Positions 42,390-53,045 of a stretch of DNA of 64,000 bases are shown piece by piece (the stretch's first letter is position 1; each line of letters begins with the position of its first letter). Under the pieces are notes generated by a model that was not told where the DNA came from, did not search any database, and worked only from the letters and a program-made list of their open reading frames with translations. The DNA comes from Nematopogon swammerdamellus (taxonomy: Eukaryota; Arthropoda; Insecta; Lepidoptera; Adelidae). Location: contig OX336344.1 in NCBI GenBank assembly GCA_946902875.1, forward strand, positions 16,885,791-16,949,790, written 5' to 3'. A program made the position numbers and the translations under genes.

Positions 42390-43335
42390 TCATTTTCGGC
42401 TTTGCATTTATTTAAAAAAATATATAAAAAGCGAGTACATGCTTAGTACTAACATATAAAAAAATCAAAAATATATCAAATGCAACTTCTGTCTGCCAAC
42501 CTTGTGGGCAACAATATTCATAACGCAGTGTCGATTAAATGTTTTCAGTTAGAACAGCAATCATGTTTTTTTAATCTAAGCGTATTTTATACAGAGGAAT
42601 TTTCGCCCAAATCTGACAATTAGTTGAACGTACGGAGATGCGATCAACATTCCCTATGGATGAAGAGTCAATCATTTGATTGTGACCTTATATACGATAA
42701 GGTCTACCTGATCTGTTATTCGGATAAAGCTTAGGTTATCGGAAAATATAACAAGTAGGCGAATAAATCGCGACTTGTTTGCCTAGTTTTCTTCACCCCA
42801 ATGACCTTTAACCACCCTTATATCTTAACCTTTAAAGTATAGGTAAATTTCTGAAAAAAAATCCTGTAAAAATTATACATAGATTAAAGGAAAATTGTAA
42901 AAAAGTCCAATTTTATTTCTTTTTTAGATAAAGTAAGAAATAAAAAAAAAGTTCGTTCAGGTTTTTCACTATATCTAAAACATAACAAAAATCTGACTTT
43001 TGCTAGGATTTTTCATGTTTTGTTATTTCCTTATGACGGACCTTAGACTATTTTCAAGAAACAGATACCAGTAAAACACACGTACTTGTATATAGGACTT
43101 TGTGCTTCCGCTAGTGGAGCTCACAGCGAAATGTTGGGTATAAAATGATGGCAAGGGTTCAACACATGAAACATCAACTCGTGGAAACGGAAATATAAAA
43201 TGATATCACCCCTCCAGTATTAACGGCGGCATCGAAGAATGCTCTTTTATATTACCGCAAGTACACGATAACTTCAAGATATTATGCTTCCCTCAGTCGG
43301 TGGCACGGGATCTGTATGTAATAAATACTGTACTT
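42390..43335. other. Unassigned AT-rich sequence
   Basis: Nothing recognised beyond an inverted tttatttctttttta / aagaaataaaaaaa at 42910-42950. Confidence 0.4.
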
Positions 43336-43339
43336 TTTT

Positions 43340-43710
43340 AGAGGTTCCGTATCCATAAGGAAGCCTATTACTAAGCCTACAACGTCTGTCTGTCTATCCG
43401 TCCGTCCATCCGTCCTAGGGTGTTTGTACCTTTTGAACAGTAATAGGTAGCCGGTTGAAATCTTCACAGAATGTGTGATTTATTATTATGGATGATATGC
43501 CAACAAATAATATAACGAGCAAAAGTAAAAAAAAAATAAGGGTGTCCCCAGACAAGAAACGTGCTAACAATTAATTGTGTTTACGCTACAAAATAATAGA
43601 TAGCGCAACAGGTAGTTTGGTATGGCAGATACTCGTACAAAGGATAGACGTTTATAGAGGATCTATGGAACCCATTAAACAAGCGCGAGTAAAACTCGCG
43701 CTTGTCTAAT
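43340..43710 (+). mobile_element. Rep-E copy
   Basis: aggttccgtatccataagga, gcctattactaagcctacaa, gtctgtctgtctatccgtcc, aggtagccggttgaaatctt, agacaagaaacgtgct and a diverged end aaaactcgcgcttgtct. Confidence 0.7.
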
Positions 43711-43744
43711 GACTAGATTAATTCTATGGTACTAGTGCAGCGCC

Positions 43745-43890
43745 TGTCTCTCGATGGGATAGACAGAGACAACGGAATTTCATGTGCCACGGTGTTGCAT
43801 GGCATGACATTCTCGCGAAACCACGCTCAGTGAGCCGCCATGCCAGTAGATTTGCGGACTGTTTGCTAGGCAGTCAGTATTACTAGGCTC
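43745..43890. repeat. Dispersed repeat shared with 29690-29810
   Basis: tctcgatgggatagacagag, ttctcgcgaaacca, gccatgccagtagatttgcg and ttgctaggcagtcag. Its beginning resembles the RTE 3' UTR (gtggggtaggcagagaca near 59633). Confidence 0.5.
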
Positions 43891-44159
43891 TCTAGCCTTT
43901 TGAATAAGTTGAATTTGTAATTTGTTTTTATGTAATCCGGTATGGGTGGGGTGGCTGAGTCAGAGGGGCCAAAGCACATGCTTCGACTGGCCAATATCAC
44001 CTCCGACAATGTGTGCCATACCGGAGACTTCCCTTTTGAATTGCTGGATGTACTGGACTACAGGAGAACACAGCCGAGGCTGCTATGCGGCCATCTTACA
44101 TACATCCAGTACGGTGGTACCAAAACCAGGTAAGGGAAGGGATCTCCAGTTTTACAGAG

Positions 44160-44565
44160 TTTGCGAACGCTGAAGCACCAGGTAAAAGTATGCACAAACA
44201 GTTTTACACAGTTTCCGAACGCTGAAGCACCAGGTGAAAGTATGCACAAACAGTTTTACACAGTTTGCGAACGCTGAAGCACCACGTGAAAGTATGCACA
44301 AACAGTTTTACACAGTTTCCGAACGCTGAAGCACCAGGTGAAAGTATGCACAAACAGTTTTACACAGTTTGCGAACGCTGAAGCACCACGTGAAAGTATG
44401 CACAAACAGTTTTACACAGTTTCCGAACGCTGAAGCACCAGGTGAAAGTATGAACAAACAGTTTTACACAGTTTTCGAACGCTAAAGCACCACGTGAAAG
44501 TATGCACAAACAGTTTTACACAGTTTCCGAACGCTGAAGCACCAGGTGAAAGTATGCACGAAATT
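44160..44565. repeat. 52-bp VNTR, eight units, dimeric order
   Basis: Units start at 44160, 44212, 44264 ... 44524. Odd units carry tttgcg and mostly ...caccacg; even units carry tttccg and ...caccagg. From the third unit on the true period is therefore 104 bp. In ordinary SINE-C the corresponding sequence occurs once. Confidence 0.92.
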
Positions 44566-44595
44566 TTTTTCCGTCCAGACAAAACTCTTGGTATG

Positions 44596-44738
44596 GTGCC
44601 ACCAGGAAGTTGATACGTGGCAAATATGCGCAACTGCCTGCATTCCTAAGAAGGGACGTGAAATTTCGGTCGAAAGTTTGTCGATAATTAGGTTATTATA
44701 CAATTATCGACAAACTTTCGACTTTCCTGGTGGCACTA
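44596..44738. mobile_element. Small inverted-repeat insertion with perfect inner hairpin
   Basis: gtgccaccaggaag and cttcctggtggcac (one extra base) bound it. Inside, tcgaaagtttgtcgataatt (44670-44689) is exactly reversed at 44702-44721 around 12 bases. Confidence 0.7.
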
Positions 44739-44814
44739 TATACGCCGCCGATTCGAACCTCGTATGTAAATGTCAATAAATTTTGATTAGATAGATATAA
44801 ATAAGTACTATAGA

Positions 44815-44935
44815 AATTATATTGCTCCAAAAACATTTTACAGAAAAAAAATATAAGTAATTTATAAGGTGCAAAGGCGGACTTATCCCTTACAGTGATT
44901 TCTCCCAGTCAACCTTTGGATGTTTGAGAGTCGTA
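44815..44935 (-). mobile_element. Rep-H copy
   Basis: ttgctccaaaaacattttac, ggtgcaaaggcggacttatc, ccttacagtgatttctccca and gtcaacctttgga. Confidence 0.65.
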
Positions 44936-44939
44936 TGTT

Positions 44940-45263
44940 GTGAAATATAATTTATTTTGAAAAGAAAGAAGATCAATGTGTGTTTATTTAGTTTGCGTTA
45001 TGTTTCTACGTATCGTGTTAGAGCCGCGAGACGAGAAGACATCAAAGAGCTCGCTTTATGGCCCGGAGTGGTCTCTCGATGACCTACATGTTACTGGCGG
45101 ACATTCGTTAGCTCCAGAGCGCGATCGGATTCCAACAAAACAGCACTCACACCGTCTGTAGCCTCATACAACACCCACTCTGTAGCCTCATACAACCCTC
45201 ACTCTGTCTGGAGCCTCATTTTCTTGTTACTGATACTTTTTCTAAGCTTTGTTTTCTATTAGT
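44940..45263. other. Unassigned, with a short tandem repeat
   Basis: tctgtagcctcatacaac repeats about three times at 45155-45225. No gene. Confidence 0.4.
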
Positions 45264-45690
45264 TTTTAACCCCCGACGCAAAAGGATGGATTTTATAAGT
45301 TTGACGCCTCCGTCTGTCAGTGTGTCTGTGTGTCTTTCTGTAGCATCGTAGTTCCTAAACGAATGGGCCCATTTGGATGCGTTTTTTTTTTATTATAACG
45401 CTGGTTTAACTGGGATGGTTCTTAGTTATGTTTGATATAGTTAGCTATGTTTCAAATTACGTCCCGGAAAAGGCTTCCAATAAAAGTTAAATTACAAATT
45501 TAAAAAAAAAACCCCGAAACACGAAAAACCCTAAAAAAGAAAAAAATATTTCGGCTTTAAAAAAAATAAACTGGGTCTACAGATTTATTTAATTACCTAA
45601 TAGGAAATTATGGGTTAAGAGGAATTATTGAGGGTTTTTGATGTGTGGGGTTTATTTTAATTTGTAATTTAACTTTTTTCAGTATTGAGC
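45264..45690 (+). mobile_element. Rep-D copy
   Basis: tttttaacccccgacgcaaa, gtagcatcgtagttcctaaa, gggatggttcttagttatgt and aaaaaaccccgaaac, ending taatttgtaatttaacttt. Confidence 0.65.
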
Positions 45691-46560
45691 TATTCACTCT
45701 CTTTTGCTTTTATTTGGTTAAGGAAAAAAATGTTTTAGATTATAAATCTGATGAAAATGAAATAATGACTAATGATTGAAATGAAAAGAAGGTGAAAATG
45801 AAATTAATATATGCCTACTTTGTTGCACAATAAACAAGTCACAAAACACGAACTCAAAGCCGTTAATGAGTGTTTACTAGGCAATTTTTTTTTATGGATA
45901 CTGAGACGGATGGCTACATCACCTACAACATCTATGATAAGTGTGTGTAGATAGTTATAATTAATTATTAGAGTACATAACTCATTAAACCGTCTCGCGA
46001 ATGGCTCGATGACTCCGTATATTCAAATTGAGTAATCAATTTAGTACCTATAACATTTATTAAAATACCCTCCTTAATTATTTTTCCTTTCAAATAACAG
46101 GCCAGATTAATATCGATGTAAAACTGTAAGATAGAGCAAAGCTCTTTGATCACTAAGAGAATAATTGATTTTTATAAAAGTATTAATACAAAATTAAGTT
46201 AGGTATGTAAATTTTTATTATAGTTCAATCGAGCATTCCAGATTGTTCTCAACGAAGCTCTCATAAAAAGCCCCGAATATCGCAATGAATTCCATAAAGT
46301 GCAAAATTTAATCTATGTTCGAGAAATAATTCGAATTTCGCGAGAAGCTAGTTTACCGGGAGCCGCTCCGTCAATAACTCGTTGTTCCGAGGCCGAGTTT
46401 CATTAGCTATTTATTGCTTAAACAAACAACGCAGTATGTAGAGCAAGCGACTAGAATGATATAATCCTTAATTAGGATGTAGAGACACGACATTTCGGAA
46501 TAATTTCATCTGTACCCCTGTGTGATTGATTACTGACTAAAGAGATCTCAGTTTACCCTC
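45691..46560. other. Unassigned, with a SINE-A 3' scrap
   Basis: 45888-45942 (tttttttttatggatactga ... acatctatgat) is a reversed SINE-A end. The rest is AT-rich without a gene. Confidence 0.4.
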
Positions 46561-47144
46561 GGATATGTATTTAAAATACATGGCAATCTTGGAAATATAT
46601 AAAAAACCGGCCAAGTGCGACTCGAACTCGCGCTCCGAGGGTTCCGTATCGTCATGTCATGGTCAGCACCACTGACGCCATCTATGGCGTGTTTATGAAA
46701 TGCTTCATATTAGTTAAAATTCATGATTAGTTAAAATGCTTCATACTCTTTTCGGTAGATGGCGAGCGCGCATACACTTTTTAGTTTCTTCTATGGGAAC
46801 CACCGTAAATTATTTACTTTTCTTATTTTTCGTCCGTCGTCCGCCTGTTTATGGATATGTATTTAAAATACATGGCAATCTTGGAAATATATAAAAAACC
46901 GGCCAAGTGCGACTCGAACTCGCGCTCCGAGGGTTCCGTATCGTCATGTCATGGTCAGCACCACTGACGCCATCTATGGCGTGTTTATGAAATGCTTCAT
47001 ATTAGTTAAAATTCATGATTAGTTAAAATGCTTCATACTCTTTTCGGTAGATGGCGAGCGCGCATACACTTTTTAGTTTCTTCTATGGGAACCACCGTAA
47101 ATTATTTACTTTTCTTATTTTTCGTCCGTCGTCCGCCTGTTTTT
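46561..47144. repeat. 292-bp tandem duplication
   Basis: ggatatgtatttaaaataca begins at 46561 and again at 46853. The two units look identical up to cgtccgcctgttt. Each holds a Rep-E start (aaaaccggccaagtgcgact ... gggttccgtatcg). Confidence 0.92.
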
Positions 47145-47335
47145 CCTACCTTTAAACTTTAAAGGGCGGCATCTTTTGAACCGTATAGGTAGCCTCTTGG
47201 GTAGCCTGTTACAGTGTAATACATTTACAAAGAATATGTACTACCTATAGTGACGGATACACTAACAAATAATAAAAAACACGTTAAAAGTTAAGGGGGT
47301 CCCTATAAAAGAAACAATTTTTTTTTAGACTAGCG
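46595..47335 (+). mobile_element. Rep-E copy, composite
   Basis: Starts aaaaaaccggccaagtgcga. Contains an extra module (gccatctatggcgtgttt ... tcggtagatggcgagcgcgc) also found reversed at 48150-48240. It continues after the tandem duplication with aaccgtataggtagcc and ggggtccctataaaagaaac. Confidence 0.6.
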
Positions 47336-47399
47336 TGTGTGGTGTAATTATATTGCAAACCCAAAAGTAAAACTATATTGCATATTGATTTTATTGCAA

Positions 47400-47525
47400 A
47401 CCAAAGGTTGACTGTAAGAAATCTCTGTAAGGGATAAGTCCGCCTTTGCACCTTATGTAAATTTTCTAATGTACTTGTTACTGTTTAATGTTTACTGAAG
47501 CAATAAAGCATTTTCTATCTATTTC
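47400..47525 (+). mobile_element. Rep-H copy
   Basis: aaaggttgactgtaagaaat, gggataagtccgcctttgca and gcaataaagcattttctatc. Nearly the same as 16196-16315. Confidence 0.65.
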
Positions 47526-47559
47526 GATCTATCTAAAACATAATAAAAACCAACCAATT

Positions 47560-47654
47560 ACGTGGTGATACGGAAACCTCGGTGCGCGAATCCCACTCGC
47601 ACTTGACCGGTTTTTTAGGATTCCGTATCCGTCGTAAGGGAACTAAGCCTACGC

Positions 47655-47689
<35 letters not shown>

Positions 47690-48315
47690 CTGTCCGAGGG
47701 CTGTATCTCTTCATTTTCACAGAATATTTGTTATGATGGCCGATATAAATAATAAAAATTACAAATTTAAAAAACCCCCGACCCTTAAAAAGTTATTTTT
47801 GACTTTTTAAGGGTCGGGGGTTTTTTAAATTTGTAATTTAACTTTTATTTTAAGCTTTTTTAAACAAACCGCATGAAAATCGGTCCACTTTTTGAGATAA
47901 AATTTCTTTTTATTACTTAATTACTTGATTACTTGATTACAAACATAGCTAAGAACCATCCCGATTAAACAAGTTTCCTAATAAAAAAACCGCATCCAAA
48001 TCGGTCCATCCGTTTGGGAGCTACGATGCCACAGACACACTCACACACACACACACACACGTCAAACTTATAACACCCCTCCTTTTTTTTCGTCGGGGGT
48101 TAAAAATAAGAAAAAGTAAAGAAGTCACGGGGGTCCCCATACAAGAAACTAAAAAGTGTATGCGCGCCATCTACCGAAAACAGTATGAAGCATTTTAATT
48201 AATATTAAGCATTTCATAAAACACGCCATAGATGGCGTGAGTGGCGCTGACCATGATAATATGGCGATACTGAACCCTCGGTGCGCGAGTTCGCCTCGCA
48301 CTTGGCCGGTTTTTT
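47560..48315 (+). mobile_element. Rep-E copies, one interrupted by Rep-D
   Basis: 47560-47604 is the end of one copy (gatacggaaacctcggtgcg). A second starts at 47605 (ttaggattccgtatccgtcg) and runs to gatggccgatataaataat, is interrupted by Rep-D (47758-48108), then resumes with gggggtccccatacaagaaa and ends ctcgcacttggccggtttt at about 48313. Confidence 0.65.
47758..48108 (-). mobile_element. Rep-D copy inside Rep-E
   Basis: Reversed Rep-D from aacccccgacccttaaaaag to cgtcgggggttaaaaa. The left part is a strong hairpin: aaaaaacccccgaccctt / aagggtcgggggtttttt. Confidence 0.75.
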
Positions 48316-48635
48316 AACCGACTTCAAAAAAAGGAGGAGGTTCTCAATTCGACTGTATTTTTTTTTTTAGTTTTAATCAACGTTAGAATTTCCATGTTGT
48401 TCCGACTATGACACCCTCAATCGGAGGGCAGAACCAATTGCAACGAGATCGTACGTCGAAAGCAACGGGAGTCGGTCCGGGTTGAGTTCAACCACCTCCC
48501 ACTAGCACATCGGTAAAATATATTTTACATTGGTTTATTTGACGGCACCGACAAATATGGTAAATCGGAGGCGATATTGGATGACACGTGTGTCGCGATT
48601 CGGTATATACAATCCACATGACGCAACGCAAGAAG
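48316..48635. other. Rep-G start and unassigned sequence
   Basis: 48316-48350 (accgacttcaaaaaaaggag, gaggttctcaattcgac) is a Rep-G head as at 61413. The remainder is unrecognised. Confidence 0.45.
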
Positions 48636-48639
48636 TATA

Positions 48640-48880
48640 TAATTTCCAATATAATTTAAAATATTTGTTGCAATATATATTGTTGTAAAAATGTGTTAAT
48701 TTCATCCTTTGTTTTGTTTAGTACCTATGCATCTGTCTGTATATAGAACAAAATACGGTTCTAATCAGTGAAATCTATAATTTGCTTTGTTTTTTGTATA
48801 AATAATGTTAGTTATATTCTAAATGTAATGCTGTTGATTTCGTTAACATTAAATAAATAAAATAATAATAAATTCCGCTG
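48640..48880 (+). mobile_element. 5'-truncated copy of the LINE at 54347 (3' UTR only)
   Basis: Nearly identical to 57066-57275: aatatttgttgcaa, atttcatcctttgttttgtt, acaaaatacggttctaatca, gctgttgatttcgttaacat, then an aaataaataaa tail. The close match suggests both inserted recently. Confidence 0.85.
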
Positions 48881-48899
48881 TGGTATTTTCAAAAGCTAT

Positions 48900-49230
48900 C
48901 AAAAGTTGAATTACAAATTTAAAACAATTCCCGGCCCTTAAAAAACTTTTAAGGGTCGGAGTTTTTTTTAAATTTATAATTTAACTTTAATTTCAAGCTT
49001 TTTTTTAAAGCCGCACCCAAATCGGTCCACTTTTTAAGATAATGATTGTTTTATTACTTAATTACTTGATTACCAACATAGCTAAGAACCATCCCGATTA
49101 AACCAGTTTTCTAATAAAAAAAACCGCATCCAAATCGGTCCATCCGTTTGGGAGCTCCGATGCCACAGACAGACACACCCATACACACACACGTTAAACT
49201 TATAACACCCCTCTTTTTACGTCGGGGTTA
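48900..49230 (-). mobile_element. Rep-D copy
   Basis: Reversed: attcccggcccttaaaaaac / ttttaagggtcggag hairpin, agctaagaaccatcccgatt, tgggagctccgatgccacag and tttttacgtcggggttaat. Confidence 0.7.
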
Positions 49231-49235
49231 ATAAA

Positions 49236-49300
49236 ATGAGCCTTGTGGTGCGGAAATCTGGCTGCGCCAGTCCGAGTCGCACTTGGCCGGTTATTTTTAC
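49236..49300 (+). mobile_element. Rep-E 3' end
   Basis: tggtgcggaaatctggctgc and gagtcgcacttggccggtta. Confidence 0.55.
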
Positions 49301-49768
49301 TACGTAATTGCATTTGGTCCAACAGTTATTTATCGGTTAAGTGACATTTGACAGTCGTCAACCGGCAGCTATACTGTAGCCGAAGGTCGTTATCGTTATC
49401 GTCCGTAGTCTATCTATATCGTTTGACAAATCGGCAACGACATCGTTATCGGGTCGGTTCTGACCATGTGAGAGCGTTCTCTCCAGGCCCGCACGAATAA
49501 TTATCGGCCGCTCGACTGTGCGGGCGGACTAAACACATGACAAACGAGTGCGGGAGCGGCGGCGTCGCCGCTGGAATTGTCACCCGTTTCATTATTTTGG
49601 TTAAATGACTGGGTCGGGTGCGACCGACTCGAACGGTTTGTTATTCGAATTTGCTGCGGATGGGGCTGTCGGGAATAACGATACAGCTTCTCCGATGAAC
49701 GCCTTGGAGGCGGCTGTGTGTGACACAAATTCAGGGCATTCTTGTGTTTTACCTTCTACTTTCATGTA
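49301..49768. other. Unassigned sequence with a GC-rich frame
   Basis: The minus strand at 49501-49728 is open (75 codons; polar, proline- and asparagine-containing) but unrecognised. tcgttatcgttatcg occurs near 49388. Confidence 0.3.
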
Positions 49769-49772
49769 TTAA

Positions 49773-50174
49773 GACGAGACGGAAGTTAACTTTCTCCATA
49801 CAAAATTGTCTTTCGGCATTTTTGTTTTCTAGCCCCCTAAACCTTATCCGATTTTTACAATTTTTTTTCTTGTCTAAGGATAGTCTAATCTATGTTCCTG
49901 TCATATTTTTGTTTAGATGACATATACCTACAACACCGCAGTAAAAAATTTGTATTTCGACCGAAAAAATTAGACTTTTTTTATGTCATGAAGTTCATTA
50001 ATCTTTTGAGTCATCACTTTAAATATTAAAAAAAATAAAAAGATAGGAACGGAGATCGACTGTCCTTATTACAATAAAAAAAAGAAACCTAAAAATCGGA
50101 TAAGGTTTAGGGGGATAAAACACATAAAAGCCGAAAGACGAATTTGTATGGAGAAAGTTAACTTCCGTCTCGTC
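49773..50174. mobile_element. MITE flanked by TTAA
   Basis: Arms of roughly 100 bp: gacgagacggaagttaactt ... cctaaaccttatccgattt on the left and the reverse on the right. ttaa stands at 49769-49772 and 50175-50178. TTAA duplication is the piggyBac signature, though the terminus gacgag is not the usual CCYT. Confidence 0.75.
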
Positions 50175-50269
50175 TTAAGCCCTTTCCCCGTGACCTTACC
50201 ATATTTGTAGGACATAATAGTGGTAATCACTAACATGCTAAAAATTATACCACTACTACAGTCAGAACC

Positions 50270-50715
50270 ATACTCAGTCAGCGTGTATGCGTCCACTGCT
50301 GGACATATACCTCTCCAATTTTCCTCCAGTCCTCCGGCCTTCAGCGGTACGGAACCACTGTTTTCCGCCGACGTACTTGATGTCGTCGTCCAACCTGGCG
50401 GATGGTCTTCCCACACTCCGTTTTCTTGTCCACGGCCGCCAATGTAGGACACGGTTACTCAGACGATCTTCGCTCTTCGGCTAACGTGCCCAGCCCACTG
50501 CCACTTGAGCTTAGCCACCCGGTGGCCAATATCGACTACTTTGGAGCGTCGTCGGCGGATTGCCTCGTTACGCACCATATCACGTAGAAATATTCCCAGC
50601 ATGGCTCGCTTCGTTGCTCGCTAGGCAACTTTCAACATTTGGACAACAGCGACCGTCAGTGTCCACGTTTCACATCCGTACGTCATAACCGGGAGGACGC
50701 ACTGCGGTCATATAT
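50270..50715 (-). pseudogene. RTE-type LINE ORF, C-terminal fragment
   Basis: Minus-strand pieces match the copy at 1934-2601: gttgcctagcgagcaacgaa (the VA-x-RA-x-E region), cgtaacgaggcaatccgccg (RNEAIRR), a KRSVGRPSARLDDDIK segment and DWRKIGEVYVQQWTHTR-stop. Several frameshifts. This copy preserves the empty site for the SINE-B insertion at 2243. Confidence 0.75.
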
Positions 50716-50760
50716 ATATACATATACGGGTCTGTAAGTATAATCGTACTGCTGTAACGG

Positions 50761-51208
50761 GTGTTGTAACGGTCAGTAAATTAATTTCGCCAGTGCAATC
50801 TTCATGCTTTTTCAAGACAAAAAAAGTTAAAAAAGTTTTTCTCTGAAGTGTCTAGTTTTTGAGATATTAATTTTTGAATTTTATGTTTTCGTAAAGTGTA
50901 ATTTGACGCGCGAGGGGGGAGGGTGCTGGCGCGGGAACGGTCGCGGTCGAAAAACTCACGCCGCGCCGCCGCCCCTCCGCCGCTGCGCATCTCCTCGCTC
51001 CGCGGACTCGTTCCTGCTCACTCACTCACCGCGCGCCTTGCATTCCCACGTTCGTGCGGAACATTAGATCCTTTTTACACTAAATTAATCAATTAGTTTG
51101 TATGAAAACTGTAACTTTTTATTTAAAGGGAAAAAATTATTTAACTTTTTCGTTACCATTGATCCCAATAATCATTTCCCAAATTAAATGTAGTGGCCGT
51201 TACAACAC
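50761..51208. mobile_element. TIR-bounded element with GC-rich core
   Basis: gtgttgtaacggtca at the left and, reversed, gtgttgtaacggcca at the right (14 of 15). The core at 50905-51055 is rich in CG. No coding frame; TSD not evident. Confidence 0.55.
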
Positions 51209-51648
51209 ACTGCAAAAATTAAGGCCAAAAATAAAAATAAAATCTTATCAAGACTTTCCCGGGCGGTGTTTTCGTGCAGTAAAAATCCGTTGAGTACCTC
51301 TCATAAAATAAACAGAGCGTTTTAACCAAACGACATCGTTTATTATACCTTAAGTTAGGTTGGGGTGTGCTCTATCTTTTGTTGGGTTGGCTCCTTGAAT
51401 CATTTCGCTGTTATAAAGCCTCATCGCGCTGGGAGACCAATGATTGGCCAGAAATACAATTAAATTATTATTTTAATTATCATCACCTTTTGTACTAATA
51501 AAAGTATGTAACGGGTAAACTCTAAAACGTCTGAACAGATTTCGATGCCGCTAATGGATTCTAGAATCCATGCTAAAACTCTATTTAAATTTGATATTTT
51601 CCAAGCAGATAAAATATATTATTTCCCGAATCCTTAGGTGTCTTCAAA
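51209..51648. other. Unassigned AT-rich sequence
   Basis: No gene. gggtaaactctaaaacgtctgaacagatttcg near 51520 resembles text seen in lepidopteran repeats, not assigned. Confidence 0.4.
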
Positions 51649-51649
51649 C

Positions 51650-51785
51650 GTCGTACGTACAAGAGATACAGCCAATACAGCCCTCGGACGAACAGACAGA
51701 CAGACAGACAGACGACGTAGGCTTAGTAATACGCTTACGAATGGATACGGAACCTTAAAAACTAGCCAAATGCGATGTACATACT
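51650..51785 (-). mobile_element. Rep-E fragment
   Basis: agatacagccaatacagccc, the acagacagac tract, gtaggcttagtaatacgc, ggatacggaacctt and ctagccaaatgcga. Confidence 0.6.
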
Positions 51786-51877
51786 TGAACCATTTCTCGC
51801 TACTTTCATGTAGGTGTGACCGTGGCCTTATATCTCCCTCTGGTCTAAGAGTAATAATTATAGTGTTTATTCTCTGA

Positions 51878-52300
51878 AAAAAACCCCCGACCCTTAAAAA
51901 GTCAAAGGAGTCGATGGACCGCTAAGTAAATTCCCTCGCAGCTCTGAGTTTTTATATTTTATTTATTTAGCGGTCCCCCGACTCCTTTAAGTAAGTAAAT
52001 GAAATTATTTTTGACTGTTTAAGAGTCGGGGGTTTTTTAAGTTTGTAATTTAACCTTTGCTTTTTTAAAAAAAACCGCATGCATATTGGTCGAATGTTTA
52101 AGATAATTAATTACTTGATTACAAACATAGCTAAGAACTATCCCGATGAAACAAGCTTCCTAATAAAAAAAAACCCATCCAAATCGGTCCATCCCTTTGG
52201 GAGCTACGATGTCACAGACAGACACACACACACACACACACACCCTCACACACGTCAAACTTATAACACCCCTCCTTTTTTTGCGTCGGGGGTTAAAAAC
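51878..52300 (-). mobile_element. Rep-D copy with expanded foldback
   Basis: Reversed: aaacccccgacccttaaaaa ... tttaagagtcgggggttttt with gcggtcccccgactccttta between, then aagaactatcccgatgaaac, an acacacac tract and ttgcgtcgggggttaaaa. Confidence 0.7.
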
Positions 52301-52611
52301 ACTGGCACGCACGCGCGCCATTCAGCACAGTTTAAGCTCCCAACTATTTGCAGATTGCTTTCTCAGCTGAATGAGTGAAGGGGCAGTGCGGTGGAGAGTG
52401 GGCGAGACGTCTGGGGTTCCAAATCCGTAATGAGTTTTTCGAAAGTGAATAATGACCGTTGCATCATCGGTGAAAAAAAAAAACACGAGAAAACAGTGGA
52501 AGTGTAACAAGCAAGTATTAGGTGTCCTGAGGATGCTTGACGAAATTTCTATGGATCGATGGATTGTCAGCTTCGGTGCTAAGTGGTGCAATGGATTCAA
52601 ATTCGATCGCG
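52301..52611. other. Unassigned sequence
   Basis: Nothing recognised. Confidence 0.35.
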
Positions 52612-52895
52612 AAAGATAAGCACGCCCGGGCAGCGCGATCGGATCTTGGATGGTTGACCGTTCGACCGTCGAGATTGACCGTGGTCGGATTCCACGTAAA
52701 AATGTAAGGTCCCTTCCCTTCTTACCTTACTAGGCACTGGAACCAGTTCAGTCGGGTTAAACCCTTGTATTGGTACCATTACCACCACCCTGAACGAAAG
52801 CCGGTCGAACGAAATGTCTGTAAAATTGTGGGTTTTCTGCCCAGTTCAATGTAGCCGACACGACCAAATGGAAGCACTGACATGACATGGCACCT
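52612..52895 (+). mobile_element. SINE-A copy, decayed but with head
   Basis: cagcgcgatcggatcttgga, tggttgaccgttcgaccgt (5S-like remnant), ggtcggattccacg, the central block and gaagcactgacatgacat. Confidence 0.65.
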
Positions 52896-52904
52896 TCCGA
52901 CCTT

Positions 52905-53045
52905 TTTGTATGGACACTGACAGGTTTGGCTACGTCACCTAATAAACCCATGACGCTTTGGTGAACTAGGTGCCATGTCAGTGCCGGCTACACTGAACTG
53001 GACGGAAAACACGAATTATTTACTTAACCGTTTTTACTGACTTTT
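52905..53045 (-). mobile_element. SINE-A copy, partial
   Basis: ttttgtatggacactgacag, tttggctacgtcacct, ggtgaactaggtgccatgtc and ctacactgaactggacggaa. Faces the previous copy tail to tail. Confidence 0.65.

Larger units (their letters stand above)
43928..44790 (-). mobile_element. SINE-C copy expanded by a VNTR and interrupted
   Basis: Reversed tail atgtaatccggtatgggtgg at 43931, central block to about 44160, then eight 52-bp units, then a TIR-bounded insertion, and finally a remnant of the head (gccgccgattcgaacctcg) near 44750. Confidence 0.75.

Noticed and set aside
44160..44565. CRISPR-like array
   Set aside because: Units are contiguous 52-bp repeats without unique spacers, in eukaryotic SINE sequence.
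50069..50452. 127-codon minus-strand protein
   Set aside because: It is the wrong frame through the RTE remnant, fused to MITE sequence.
51701..51715. gaca/gtct microsatellites as independent loci
   Set aside because: They are an internal part of every Rep-E copy (6175, 16765, 47650, 54205).
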